DNA of 62,994 nucleotides, taken from IMG/VR virus record IMGVR_UViG_3300048839_001305, positions 1 to 62,994 of that record. One strand, 5' to 3'. Source of the stretch: a virus. Positions 37,479-46,265 of the stretch are shown piece by piece. A program made the translations under genes and the position numbers. Every line of letters starts with the position of its first letter. Within the stretch, counting starts at the first letter, position 1. The notes beneath the pieces were generated by a model. The model searched no databases. It was not told the DNA's origin and was given only the letters and a program-made list of their open reading frames with translations.

Positions 37479-39800
37479 ATGAGCAAGACGAACAAGCAGA
37501 CCCGATTCAGGGAAGTGCAGGGCGAAGTCGCCCTGCTGGAGCAGGCCGGTGAGGCGGCCGCCGGGCCGCGCCGCATCCGTGGCGTGGGGGCGGTGGCCGA
37601 CGCGGTCAACCAGAATCGCCGTTTGTACCCGGCCGACGTGCTCCGCGAGGCAGTCCGCATGGCGCAAGCCAAGCTCACTCGCTCGCTCAGCCAGGGCAAC
37701 ATCCTCGGAGAAGCCGACCATCCGCCGTATGGGCCGCGCGTACTGGAAACGGTCGTCAAGTGGGAGGCCATCACCTTCAACGAGACGACCCGCGCCGTGG
37801 AGGTGGAGGGGACCATTATCCCCACCGACGCGGGCCGGAACGTGCTGACGCTCATGGAGGCCGGTGTCTTCCCCGGACTGTCGCTCAGAGGGCATGGCGA
37901 TAGCCAGTACGACATCGAGAAAGATATTGAGACCGTGACGCGCCTTGAGTTGATCGGGTTCGACCTGGTCTTTGAGCCGTCCTTCGAGGACGCCGGGGTC
38001 ACGGCGCTGGAACACAAACAACATCAGGAGAGGGGAGAGCCAACGATGGAACCGAAGAACGAAGATAAGGGCGTCGTGGACGCCAAGCTGGCGGCCGAGG
38101 TGCAAGAGCAGAGCCGCCGGCGCGAGGACGCCGAGAAGGCGCTGGCCGAAGCCAAGCGCCGCGAGGAAGAGCAGGCGGCCGAGGTCAAGCGGCTGGCCGA
38201 TGAGAAGGGCAAGCTGGAAGAGGCCGCCCGCGCCCGCGCCGTGGCCGACGCCATCGCCGTTGAGACGGCCGCGCTGCCCTACGACGCCGTTGTGGTCGCC
38301 CGCATCCGCGAGGCGGCCGAGGGCGCGGGTCTGGCCGACGCCGACGCCGTCCGCAAGTTCGTGGCCGGCGAGCGGGCGCGTGTGGACGCGCTGGCCGAGG
38401 CGCTCAAGCGCGAGGCCGAGAAGGCGGCCGAGGCCAAGCGGATCGAGGAAGAGAAGGCCGAGGCTGACCGCCGCGCCGAGGCGCGGGGCTTCAAGGTCAA
38501 CGGCCCGGTCATCGAGACGGCCGCCGGTGTGCCGGAGTACGCCACCTACAGCCACGAGCTGCGCGAGCAGTTGCGCGTGCGCGGTCTGGGCACCGAGTAC
38601 GACGCCGCCAAGGGCCAGAGCCGCGCCGAGACGCTGGCGCGCAAGATGCTGGAGGCGTTCGACAAGCAGTATCAGCGCCAGCTCATCGCCGAGCAGGCCG
38701 CCCTGCGCGAGGCTACGGCCACGTCCGACCTGAACCTGCCGACGCAGATCAGCCGGGCCATCATCGCCGAAGCCGTGCCGGAGATCGTCGCCGCCAACGT
38801 CTTTGACTTTGGTCTGATCGACGGCTCGCCGACGCGGGTGTGGTTCGAGGCGTATGCCGGTGAGTCCGGCTCCGCGCCGGCCGTCACCGATGAGGTCGTC
38901 GCCGCCGACCACGATGCGTGGGTCGCCCTGGCCAACAAGCACCTGCGCCGCAGCCCGGCCCCGGTCGTCACCAACTCGGCCGGCTCCACGACCTACACGG
39001 AGTGGACGGACTACATGATCGACCACGCCGACGGCCGTCTGTACGCCTTCTCGACCGGCACGATCACCGACGCCCAGTCCCTCAAGATCGACTACACCTA
39101 CGACAAGGTCGCCGTGGGCGAGGGTGGGGCCATCCAGCGCGGCAAGGGCACGCTGGCCTACCAGGACGTGTCGGTCGCCGCCAAGCGCCTGGCCGGCCTG
39201 GTCAACGACGAGGCCGTCGCCTTCGGCCAGTCGCAGCTCGGTTGGGACCCGGTGACGCGGGTCGTCTCGATGCTCATCCGTGAGCTGCGCGAGATGATCG
39301 ACAACGCCGTCTTCTCCAAGGCCATCGCCGCATCGGTGCAGTCGGGTAACTTCGGCGGCTTGTGGATGGCCGCCTCCGACACCGAGTCCGACCTGGTGAA
39401 GCAGATGGGCATCGCCAAGGTAGCCGTCGAGAACGACTACTACATGCCGCGCTACTTCGTCATGTCCAAGACCAACGCCGACCGTCTGTCCAACTGGACG
39501 GGTCTGACGCGCGAGGGCTTCCCCGATGCGCTGCTGGGCGCGGCCGGGTTCGCCAATATGCAGGTCAAGGGTCTGCCCATCTTCTCGACCACGGCCATGC
39601 CCGACACCCACATCCTGGTTGTCCACCCCGAACTGGTGCAGCACCGGGTGCTGTCCTCGCGGCCGATGTCGCTCAAGGGGCCGTTCCAGTACCGCGACAC
39701 CAACGGCAACCTGGTGGCGGCTCAGGAGTGGTACATCGAAGAGTACAACGGGCAGTGGGCATTCATCAACAACAAGGGCGGCTACGTCCGCGTCGCCTAG
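37479..39800 (+). CDS. Fused prohead protease, scaffold and major capsid protein
   Basis: 773 residues, ATG 37479. Residues about 1-185 resemble a prohead protease of the T4 gp21 class (GVGAVADAVNQNRRLYP, GNILGEADHPPYG with a conserved His, GLSLRGHGDSQYD with the Ser region). Residues about 195-340 are a long Glu/Lys/Ala coiled coil, as expected of an internal scaffold. Residues about 345-773 look like an HK97-fold capsid protein (LPTQISRAIIAEAVPEIVAA, then GLWMAAS, YFVMSKTNADRL, a C-terminal EEYNGQWAFINNKG). Cleavage after assembly would release the capsid subunit. All three parts are in one uninterrupted ORF. Confidence 0.85.
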   Translation: MSKTNKQTRFREVQGEVALLEQAGEAAAGPRRIRGVGAVADAVNQNRRLYPADVLREAVRMAQAKLTRSLSQGNILGEADHPPYGPRVLETVVKWEAITFNETTRAVEVEGTIIPTDAGRNVLTLMEAGVFPGLSLRGHGDSQYDIEKDIETVTRLELIGFDLVFEPSFEDAGVTALEHKQHQERGEPTMEPKNEDKGVVDAKLAAEVQEQSRRREDAEKALAEAKRREEEQAAEVKRLADEKGKLEEAARARAVADAIAVETAALPYDAVVVARIREAAEGAGLADADAVRKFVAGERARVDALAEALKREAEKAAEAKRIEEEKAEADRRAEARGFKVNGPVIETAAGVPEYATYSHELREQLRVRGLGTEYDAAKGQSRAETLARKMLEAFDKQYQRQLIAEQAALREATATSDLNLPTQISRAIIAEAVPEIVAANVFDFGLIDGSPTRVWFEAYAGESGSAPAVTDEVVAADHDAWVALANKHLRRSPAPVVTNSAGSTTYTEWTDYMIDHADGRLYAFSTGTITDAQSLKIDYTYDKVAVGEGGAIQRGKGTLAYQDVSVAAKRLAGLVNDEAVAFGQSQLGWDPVTRVVSMLIRELREMIDNAVFSKAIAASVQSGNFGGLWMAASDTESDLVKQMGIAKVAVENDYYMPRYFVMSKTNADRLSNWTGLTREGFPDALLGAAGFANMQVKGLPIFSTTAMPDTHILVVHPELVQHRVLSSRPMSLKGPFQYRDTNGNLVAAQEWYIEEYNGQWAFINNKGGYVRVA

Positions 39801-39823
39801 TCCGGTTCTGAGGATGTAAGTCA

Positions 39824-39860
39824 GGGGCGGGTAGTCGCGCGGGCGGCCGCCCGCCCCTTT
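39824..39860 (+). terminator. Terminator-like hairpin after the capsid gene
   Basis: GGGGCGGG (39824-39831) pairs with CCCGCCCC (39850-39857), with a second GC stem inside, then TTTAAGG. It could set the level of capsid mRNA relative to downstream head genes. It ends 17 bases before ATG 39875. Confidence 0.6.
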
Positions 39861-39874
39861 AAGGGATAACCACC

Positions 39875-40225
39875 ATGAGTAACGCAGTTGTGGAACTAAT
39901 CAGCCCCTTCGAGGGTCGCCTGAACGAGGGCAAGGTCGCCACGGCGGCCCTGGCCGACGCGGCCGTGACCAAGCCCAAGCTGGGGACGGGCTTCCTGAAG
40001 ATGGCCCTGGTCAACGGGGCCGCGGCCGGTAACGTCACCGTGACGGGCATCGCCACGGCCGACGCGCTCATCGGCGTCCTGCACCTGCCGGACGCGGGCG
40101 CAATCGACGCCATGGCCGACCTGACGAGCGAGTTTTCCATCACCGCCGCCAACACCATCAACAACACCGGCGGTACGGCTTCGACCAACGGCAAGCTGCT
40201 GATCTTCTACCAGGATCGCGCCTAG
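39875..40225 (+). CDS. Putative head decoration or stabilisation protein
   Basis: 116 residues, ATG 39875. Beta-rich and small, directly after the capsid gene, where decoration proteins are usually found. Its C-terminal half (ADALIGVLHLPDAG, FSITAANTINNTGGT, KLLIFYQDRA) aligns with the next gene, so the two are tandem paralogues. The role is inferred from position and size. Confidence 0.7.
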   Translation: MSNAVVELISPFEGRLNEGKVATAALADAAVTKPKLGTGFLKMALVNGAAAGNVTVTGIATADALIGVLHLPDAGAIDAMADLTSEFSITAANTINNTGGTASTNGKLLIFYQDRA

Positions 40226-40258
40226 CGATCCGCCCAGCCAGAACACAGGGAGAGATAC

Positions 40259-40543
40259 ATGAGCGTGGAACGTACATCTTTCACCCGGCCGATCACCGCC
40301 CCCGGTTACACCCGGGTGGCCGTTGTGCCCGGTGGCCCGCCCGGCCCCGTCCCCGTCCCCGGCATCAAGCTGACCGAGGCGCTGGTGGGCGTCGTCTACT
40401 ACCCCGGCGCGGGCACGATGGTGACGGACGTCATCGACCTGACGGGACAGTTCACCATCTCGGCCGACGGGACCATCAGCAACAACGGCGGGGCGGACAC
40501 CTCGGCCGGCAAGCTGCTGCTGGTGATCCAGGATCGTTCCTAG
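40259..40543 (+). CDS. Putative head decoration protein, paralogue of 39875-40225
   Basis: 94 residues, ATG 40259 with GGGAGAG upstream. TEALVGVVYYPGAG, FTISADGTISNNGGA and KLLLVIQDRS match the preceding gene. The N-terminus differs and is Pro/Gly-rich. Two related surface proteins could occupy different sites of the capsid lattice. Confidence 0.7.
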   Translation: MSVERTSFTRPITAPGYTRVAVVPGGPPGPVPVPGIKLTEALVGVVYYPGAGTMVTDVIDLTGQFTISADGTISNNGGADTSAGKLLLVIQDRS

Positions 40544-40553
40544 CGGATACGCC

Positions 40554-40931
40554 ATGCTCGTCACGGCCGTCAACCGGACAAACGAACCCGTGCTGGTGGG
40601 AGCGTACTTCCTTCTGCCGGGGGAGGGGCGGCGCGTCACCCTTGGCGACTACATCCAGGCCCGCGCCGTGCATGGCGCGGGCCTGGATTCGGCCGACGCC
40701 CCGGCGGCGGCCGTGGTGCTGGCCGAGCCGGAACTGGACGCCGACCTGGAGACGGCGGCCGATGAGCCGGATGAGTACTCGCTCGACGTACTGGACGGCG
40801 ACGTGGGCGAGCGCGATCTGTGGGCCATGACGCGGGCGGAGCTGGCCGAACTGGCCCGAACGCACGGGCTTGTGCCCGGCCGCCGCACCAAGCGGGAGCT
40901 AATCGAGGCGCTGCATGAGTACGCTGACTGA
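40554..40931 (+). CDS. Head-module protein with C-terminal SAP/Rho-N-like domain
   Basis: 125 residues from ATG 40554. The N-terminal strand region (about 1-35) is followed by an acidic linker. The C-terminal LWAMTRAELAELARTHGLVP then TKRELIEALHEYAD is a helix-extension-helix of the SAP or Rho-N type that binds nucleic acid. It overlaps the next gene by 17 bases. Confidence 0.65.
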   Translation: MLVTAVNRTNEPVLVGAYFLLPGEGRRVTLGDYIQARAVHGAGLDSADAPAAAVVLAEPELDADLETAADEPDEYSLDVLDGDVGERDLWAMTRAELAELARTHGLVPGRRTKRELIEALHEYAD

Positions 40932-41577
40932 ACTGGTCGCCCAACTGGCCGCGCTTGTGCCCGCCCAATCCGGCGCGCCGTCCACAGCTCAGTACCAGCA
41001 GGCGGTGCGCGCGGCGGTGGGTGACTTCGGCTATCGCGTGCCGCGTACGCTCTATGGGTCGCTGGCGGTGGTGGCCGGGACGGCCGCCTACGCCCTGCCC
41101 GACGGGTTCCAGCGCCTCATTCAACTGGAAGCACTCGGCGGCGAGACCACCCGCGACGCGGGCGGCTTTCTGGTGGCCTTCGACACGGCCGCCGCGCTCG
41201 CCGAGCGCCACGTCATCTCCGGGGGCACTATCACCTTCTACCCCACGCCGGTCTACACGCTGGCCCGCGCCCTGTGGTATGCCGCCGGGTATCCCTACGT
41301 CGCCCTGTCGGACACCTTCGACGGTCTGACGGTCGCGACCGAACAGGTGGTCATGCTCCGCGCCCAGGCCAACGCCCTGCGGGTGCTGTCGAGCGCCACG
41401 GCCGCCGGGCGAGGCATGAGCTACCGCATCGGCGACGTGGCGGTGGACCGCGCCGTGACCCAGCCCCACGCCCAGGCGGCGGAGGAGCTGGACGCGGCCT
41501 ACGCCGACGCCTGCCGGTCGCTGGTCGGGTTCATCGGCGCGCGCGGCGCGCCGGCCGGCTGGGAGGCGCTGCGATGA
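40915..41577 (+). CDS. Putative head-tail connector (adaptor) protein
   Basis: 220 residues. Helical with a central beta-rich part (SLAVVAGTAAYALPDGFQRL, a phrase frequent in phage connector proteins, and GTITFYPTPVYTL). Position between capsid and portal genes and size support a neck-adaptor role. It overlaps the next gene by 4 bases. Confidence 0.65.
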   Translation: MSTLTELVAQLAALVPAQSGAPSTAQYQQAVRAAVGDFGYRVPRTLYGSLAVVAGTAAYALPDGFQRLIQLEALGGETTRDAGGFLVAFDTAAALAERHVISGGTITFYPTPVYTLARALWYAAGYPYVALSDTFDGLTVATEQVVMLRAQANALRVLSSATAAGRGMSYRIGDVAVDRAVTQPHAQAAEELDAAYADACRSLVGFIGARGAPAGWEALR

Positions 41578-41900
41578 TCCTGAGCGCGGCCGACCTGGAC
41601 ATCATCGCCACCGACATTCAGGCCATCATTGCCGAACGGCCGCTCGCGGTCGCCTTCCGGCGGGGCGGGCTGGCGCTCGCGGCCCAGACGGTGCGCGTGG
41701 TGGCTGCGCGCGGGGCGACCACGGCGCGGGGCGAGGCCACGGCCGCGGCCCGCTGGCCGCTGGTTGTGCTGGGGCCGCCGGCGCTGGACATTGAGATCGG
41801 CGACCGCTTCAACGGCTACAACGGGGAGCTTATCGAGGTGAAGAGCGTCCACAACGACCGACGCGCCTTCACCCAGGCCGGAGCCGACCTGGCGCAGTAG
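41574..41900 (+). CDS. Putative head closure protein
   Basis: 108 residues from the ATGA overlap. A short N-terminal helix, then a beta-barrel-like region (RPLAVAFRRGGLALAAQTVR, DIEIGDRFNGYNGELIEV) resembling the small stopper proteins that close the head. Assigned by size, fold pattern and position. Confidence 0.6.
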   Translation: MILSAADLDIIATDIQAIIAERPLAVAFRRGGLALAAQTVRVVAARGATTARGEATAAARWPLVVLGPPALDIEIGDRFNGYNGELIEVKSVHNDRRAFTQAGADLAQ

Positions 41901-41907
41901 GGGAGCT

Positions 41908-43356
41908 ATGGGACTTCTGGATCGCTTCCGCCGTAACCCGACCGCCGTGGCCGAGACGCCGCACAACACGTCGCGCGAGACGGTTCCCCCGGCGCGGCCG
42001 TCGGAACTGGTCGAGCGCTTCGGCGTTGAGCGCGGGCGGCACGAGACCGTGCGCAAGGCGCGGGAGATGTACGGCCGCGACCCGCGCATCCAGGGGATGA
42101 TCCGCACGCTGGCCCGTGACGCGGCCAAGAACGGATTCACCGTCACCGTCGCCGAGGGGCCGCGGGCCGAGGAGGCTCAGGCGGCCATCGACGCCCTGGT
42201 GCGCCGGCTGCACCTGAAGCGCAAGCTCGACGACTACGGCCGCATGGCGATGCGTGACGGCGATCTCTTCCTGGAGCCGGGCGTGTCGGCGGCGCGGGAG
42301 ATTGTGGAGTTGACGCGCAAGCCGACCTTGCAGATGGTGCGCCTCTCCGATGAGTTCGACCGCTTTCCCGACCCGGTGCAGGCGTTCGCCTGGACGGACG
42401 CGGCCTCGGCCGCCGCCGGTTCCGTCGGCCGCGACGCGGTCACGTTCCCGGAGTTCCTGATGATCCACGCCCGCTGGAACCACGACTCCGAGAGTCGCTA
42501 CGGCAGCCCGGAATTCGCCGCCGCCGTGGGGGCCTGGAAGCGGGCCAGTGAGGGCGAACTTGACGTGGCTATCGGCCGCAAGACGCGCTCCGGCGTGAGC
42601 TACGTCCACAACCTGGTGGGGGCGTCGGAAGCCGACATCGCCGCCTACAAGAACGCCAACCAGGCGGCGCTGGACAAGCCCTTCGCCGCCCGCGCCGACT
42701 ACTTCATCAACTTCGACGGGGGCATCTCCCAACTCCAGGGGGACAGCAACCTGGGCGAGATTCGGGACGTGGAACACCACATCCAGACGATGACGGCCGC
42801 CAGCCCCGTACCGCTGGAACTGGTGGCCTACGGGGCCAACCTCAACCGCGACGTGCTGCAAGAGAAGAAGCGCCAGTACGACGAGGGTATCGCCGCCGCG
42901 CAGGGCTGGATGGCCGACCAGATCATCGAGCCGCTTATCGAGCGGCAACTGTTGCTGGCGGGCATCCTGCCGGAGAACGTCGAATACGCCATCGGCTGGC
43001 CGGCCAAGCGCGTCCTGACCCCCGCCGACATGCAGGCCCTGGCCGTGGCCGTGGCCCAGATGCGCGCCGGCGGCTGGTCGGACGCGGCCGTCTGGGCGCT
43101 CGTCGAGCGCTATCTGCCGGAGGACGTGACATTGGAGACGCTGTTCAGCGGCCCGCCCGTCGCGCCGCCGGCCGCCCCGGACAATGAAGCCGACGAGGAG
43201 GACGCGGACGACGACGAGGGGGACGACGACGGCGTAGATGACGCCACGACCGAGGCGACCGTGCCGGCGCGGCTGTATGCCGAGACGATGGGCGCGGTCA
43301 ACCGGCTCGTCGGCCGTCTGGACATGGTGATGTGGGAGGACGACGATGGCGCTTAG
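41908..43356 (+). CDS. Portal protein
   Basis: 482 residues, ATG 41908 with GGGGAG upstream. ARDAAKNGFTVTVAEGP, DGDLFLEPGVSAAREIVEL, MMIHARWN-type strands, and HIQTMTAASPVPLELVAYGA followed by EEKKRQYDEGIAAAQGWM-like helices are typical of dodecameric portals. It forms the ring through which DNA enters and leaves the head. The C-terminal 60 residues are very acidic (runs of Asp/Glu). It overlaps the next gene by 11 bases. Confidence 0.85.
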   Translation: MGLLDRFRRNPTAVAETPHNTSRETVPPARPSELVERFGVERGRHETVRKAREMYGRDPRIQGMIRTLARDAAKNGFTVTVAEGPRAEEAQAAIDALVRRLHLKRKLDDYGRMAMRDGDLFLEPGVSAAREIVELTRKPTLQMVRLSDEFDRFPDPVQAFAWTDAASAAAGSVGRDAVTFPEFLMIHARWNHDSESRYGSPEFAAAVGAWKRASEGELDVAIGRKTRSGVSYVHNLVGASEADIAAYKNANQAALDKPFAARADYFINFDGGISQLQGDSNLGEIRDVEHHIQTMTAASPVPLELVAYGANLNRDVLQEKKRQYDEGIAAAQGWMADQIIEPLIERQLLLAGILPENVEYAIGWPAKRVLTPADMQALAVAVAQMRAGGWSDAAVWALVERYLPEDVTLETLFSGPPVAPPAAPDNEADEEDADDDEGDDDGVDDATTEATVPARLYAETMGAVNRLVGRLDMVMWEDDDGA

Positions 43357-45184
43357 CCTGGCGCTGCCCACCGTCACGCAGGCCACCCACCCGACCCGCG
43401 CCGCGCGGGTGCGCCGGGCGCTGCGACTCTTTGTCGAAGAGACGGCCGCGCCGCGCCGCGCGGCGGCCGTGGACGCGCTGGAGCGCGAGACGGCCGGGCG
43501 CGTGGCCAAGTGGTTCGTCTTTCAGGGCCAGGTCGCGGTGCGCGTGCTGGGGGCGGAGATGGGGCCGCGACTGGACGCCTCCGCCCGGCGCGAGAGCCGT
43601 CTGCGCGAGGACATCTCCTGGGAGGAGTGGGACTACCTCTTGAACGGCGTGTTCATGGGCAACCACCCCGGCGGGATGCTGGCCCTGCGCGACATCATCA
43701 GCGACGGCCGCGCGACCGCCTACGCGCGCGGGGCGGAAGAGACGCTGGCCGGGACGGGGCTGGGGGTGCGCTTCGCCGTGGGTAGCCCCGCGGCCGTGGC
43801 CCACGCCCGCGCCGTCGCCGCCGCCCAGGTAACGCGCATCAACGACACCACCCGTGACCAGTTGCGGACGCTCATCACCCAGGCGGTCGAGAACGGCTGG
43901 TCGTGGAACCGCACGGCCGAGGCCATCACCGAGCGCTACAAGGACTTCGCCGGCGCGCCCCTCTTCCCGTCGCGCACCTTCCGCAGCCGGGCGGAGATGG
44001 TCGCCGCTTACGAGATTGGCGACGCCTACGAGGCCGGAAGCGAGGCCCAGGCGCTGGCGCTGGCGGCCGAGGGCGTGACGATGGAGAAGTCGTGGCTCGA
44101 CGCCGGGGACGCGCGGGTGCGTCCGGCCCACCGGGCCAACGCCGCCGCGGGCTGGATTCCCCTGGACGCCACTTTCCCCGACGGGTCGCGGCGCTCGCCG
44201 ACCGACGCCGGTTGCCGCTGCGCCGTCGCCTACCGCGCGCGCGAGGCCGTCCCCGGCGACGACGCGACCGGCGCGGGCGGCCCGGATGCGGCGGCCGTGG
44301 CCCTGGCCCCCATTGATTCGTTGTCGATGCGACCGGAGTACATCGGCCGCGGTGTGGCCGAGTCGGTCTTCCAATCCGACGCCTCGGAACGGGCGCGGCA
44401 ACGGGCGATGAAGCTGTCGGCCCGCTGGGACCGCTACACGCGGCTGGGGGACGCGGCGCTCGATCTGGACTTGCAGATCGCGCTGGCCATTGAGGGCAAA
44501 CAGCCGGAAGAGCGGATCGTGGCGCTGGAGAAGCAGTTGAAGCGGACGGCAATTTTGCGGCGCAAGGCGTATGACCACTACCACGCCGGGGCGCGCGCGG
44601 CGCTGGCCCTGCCGGAGGCGCGACGTTCGACCTTCACCGCCACCGTGACCCTCGCCGGTCGCTCACAGACGGCCGCGCGCGAGGTGCTGGACGAGGTGCG
44701 GCAGATGGTGTCGGCCACGACGCTGCCCGGCGACGTGCGCGTGCGCGTGGCCAGGACGCTGGACAGTGAACGCGCCTACGCCACCGGCAGCAACGTCTTC
44801 CTGACCGGCAGCCCCTATGAACACATGGGGTCGTCCCTGTTCCACGAGATGGGGCACGTCATCGAGGACAACAACGAGATGGTGTCGGAACTGGCCTGGG
44901 CCTTCCACCGCCGCCGCACGCGCGGCGAATCGCCGGTGGCCCTCAACGAACTGGCCGAGTACCCCACCTACGACGCGGCCGAGTTGACCTGGCGGGACGA
45001 ATTCATCGACCCCTACATGGGCAAGGTCTACACGACCGGCGCGACGGAGATCGTCTCGACCGGCCTCCAGTACATGCGCCACAGCCCGGAGGATTTGGCC
45101 GCGCGCGACCCGGACTACTTCCATTTCATGTACCACCTGCTGCGCGGCGATCTGGACTATCTGGCCGAGAGGATGAGCCAGTGA
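43346..45184 (+). CDS. MuF-like head morphogenesis protein with C-terminal metallopeptidase domain
   Basis: 612 residues. The N-terminal 300 residues contain the SPP1 gp7/Mu gpF domain: FRSRAEMVAAYEIGDAYEAG, WLDAGDARVRPAHRANA, PLDATFPDG and TDAGCRCAVAYR. The C-terminal domain (about 440-612) is separate and carries HEMGH (500-504), a zincin HExxH site, with ATEIVSTGLQYM downstream as a possible third-ligand region. MuF proteins are packaged in the head and often carry C-terminal effector domains, so this peptidase may be injected with the DNA or act in head maturation. Confidence 0.85.
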   Translation: MALSLALPTVTQATHPTRAARVRRALRLFVEETAAPRRAAAVDALERETAGRVAKWFVFQGQVAVRVLGAEMGPRLDASARRESRLREDISWEEWDYLLNGVFMGNHPGGMLALRDIISDGRATAYARGAEETLAGTGLGVRFAVGSPAAVAHARAVAAAQVTRINDTTRDQLRTLITQAVENGWSWNRTAEAITERYKDFAGAPLFPSRTFRSRAEMVAAYEIGDAYEAGSEAQALALAAEGVTMEKSWLDAGDARVRPAHRANAAAGWIPLDATFPDGSRRSPTDAGCRCAVAYRAREAVPGDDATGAGGPDAAAVALAPIDSLSMRPEYIGRGVAESVFQSDASERARQRAMKLSARWDRYTRLGDAALDLDLQIALAIEGKQPEERIVALEKQLKRTAILRRKAYDHYHAGARAALALPEARRSTFTATVTLAGRSQTAAREVLDEVRQMVSATTLPGDVRVRVARTLDSERAYATGSNVFLTGSPYEHMGSSLFHEMGHVIEDNNEMVSELAWAFHRRRTRGESPVALNELAEYPTYDAAELTWRDEFIDPYMGKVYTTGATEIVSTGLQYMRHSPEDLAARDPDYFHFMYHLLRGDLDYLAERMSQ

Positions 45185-45441
45185 GCGCCGACATCTACCT
45201 GAACGGCCGCCGGGCCACCGTCGAGCACGGCGTCTGGTCGGTCGAGGGCGACGACGCGGCGGCGCGGGCCTGGACGCGACTGCTGGGCGACATGACCCCG
45301 CCGGCGGGCGTTTCGCCCACGGTGGGGCGGCCGGACGTGTGGCTGGCCCGCCGGGCGGTCGATTGGCTGGGCCGCGCGGGCCAGCGGGCGGCGCTGGTTT
45401 ACGTCAGCGCCGAACAGTACGAGCCGGGGAGGGTCTACTGA
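45181..45441 (+). CDS. Small hypothetical head-tail module protein
   Basis: 86 residues from GTG 45181 (GTGA overlap with the MuF gene). Trp-rich, with strands and one helix (RRAVDWLGRAGQRAALVYVS). The stop overlaps ATG 45441. Position suggests a neck component; not otherwise recognised. Confidence 0.6.
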   Translation: MSADIYLNGRRATVEHGVWSVEGDDAAARAWTRLLGDMTPPAGVSPTVGRPDVWLARRAVDWLGRAGQRAALVYVSAEQYEPGRVY

Positions 45442-45800
45442 TGGGTGACGTCAGCTTCACCTGGGACAAGTCGCCGGCCGACATCGGCCGCGCCGTCGAG
45501 CGCTTCAGCCACCTGGCGGGGACGCGCGTCGAGCAGGCGGCGCGGGCCGAGGCGGCCTCGTCGGCGGCCGACATGAAGCGCGAGCGGCCGTGGCGGGACA
45601 TCACCGGCAACGCCCGGCGCGGTCTGCGCGGTGAGGTCGAGACGAGCGGCTGGCGCATCTCGCTCTACCTCATCCACTCGGCCGAGTACGGGCGCAATCT
45701 TGAACTGGGCCACGCCGGGCGCTACGCGGTCATCGTGCCGACGCTGCACGGCAAGACCATCCCGCGCCTGCGGCGACGGCTCCAGGGGGTGATGAAGTGA
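45441..45800 (+). CDS. HK97 gp10-like neck/tail completion protein
   Basis: 119 residues. WRISLYLIHSAEYGRNLELG, then HAGRYAVIVPTL, is the conserved core of HK97-gp10-like proteins that sit at the head-tail junction. The preceding basic segment (MKRERPWRDITGNARRGLRG) is also typical. Overlaps by 1 and 4 bases with its neighbours. Confidence 0.75.
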   Translation: MGDVSFTWDKSPADIGRAVERFSHLAGTRVEQAARAEAASSAADMKRERPWRDITGNARRGLRGEVETSGWRISLYLIHSAEYGRNLELGHAGRYAVIVPTLHGKTIPRLRRRLQGVMK

Positions 45801-46213
45801 CGCCGACGGCCGCCGTTCACGCCGTTCTGTCGGCCGACGCGACGCTGGTCGCGCTTCTGCCGGGCGGGGTGTGGTCGGGTCTGCCGGAGATAACCCGGCA
45901 ACTCGCGCCGGGGGCGTTTGACGCCAACGGCGAGTTACAGACCTGCGCCCTGGTCAAGTCGGACGGGGAGCGTGACGCCGGGCCGCGTCGCATCGCCGGG
46001 GCGCAACTGGTCAACGTGTGGGTCTACGACCGCGCGAGCGACGGGCGGGTCGAGGAAGTGCTGACCCGCGTTCACGAACTGCTGCACCGGCGGCCGCTGG
46101 GCAACCAGATGTGGGAGGCGTCGCGCTTCGCTGCCACCTGGGGCTGGCGCGAAGAGGCGCTCTCGGCGCGCGGCGGGGTCGGCCGCTATGAGGTTCACGT
46201 CTACCGGGGGTAG
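45797..46213 (+). CDS. Tail completion protein (DUF3168/gp17-like)
   Basis: 138 residues from the ATGA overlap. Start AAVHAVLSADATLVALLPGG, then a VWVYDRASDG segment, a helix EEVLTRVHELLHRRPL and a closing beta strand match the tail-terminator layout. It would cap the tail tube where it meets the head. Confidence 0.7.
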   Translation: MTPTAAVHAVLSADATLVALLPGGVWSGLPEITRQLAPGAFDANGELQTCALVKSDGERDAGPRRIAGAQLVNVWVYDRASDGRVEEVLTRVHELLHRRPLGNQMWEASRFAATWGWREEALSARGGVGRYEVHVYRG

Positions 46214-46228
46214 CGGTTTACCCGGTGC

Positions 46229-46245
46229 GGTTGAAATTCGTCCCA
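46229..46245 (+). promoter_or_regulatory. Recurring operator-like motif, site f
   Basis: GGTTGAAATTCGTCCCA, one base from the consensus in its first 16 bases, in the 52-base gap before gene 46266. No good -10 box follows, so a regulatory rather than core-promoter function is likely here. Confidence 0.5.
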
Positions 46246-46265
46246 CTGGGACAAGGGAGTGAGAG

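Noticed and set aside
37266-39644. Minus-strand ORF of 792 codons opposite the capsid gene
   Set aside because: It is a shadow of the fused capsid gene: no domain, no ribosome binding site, and typical antisense composition. The plus-strand frame has clear capsid motifs.
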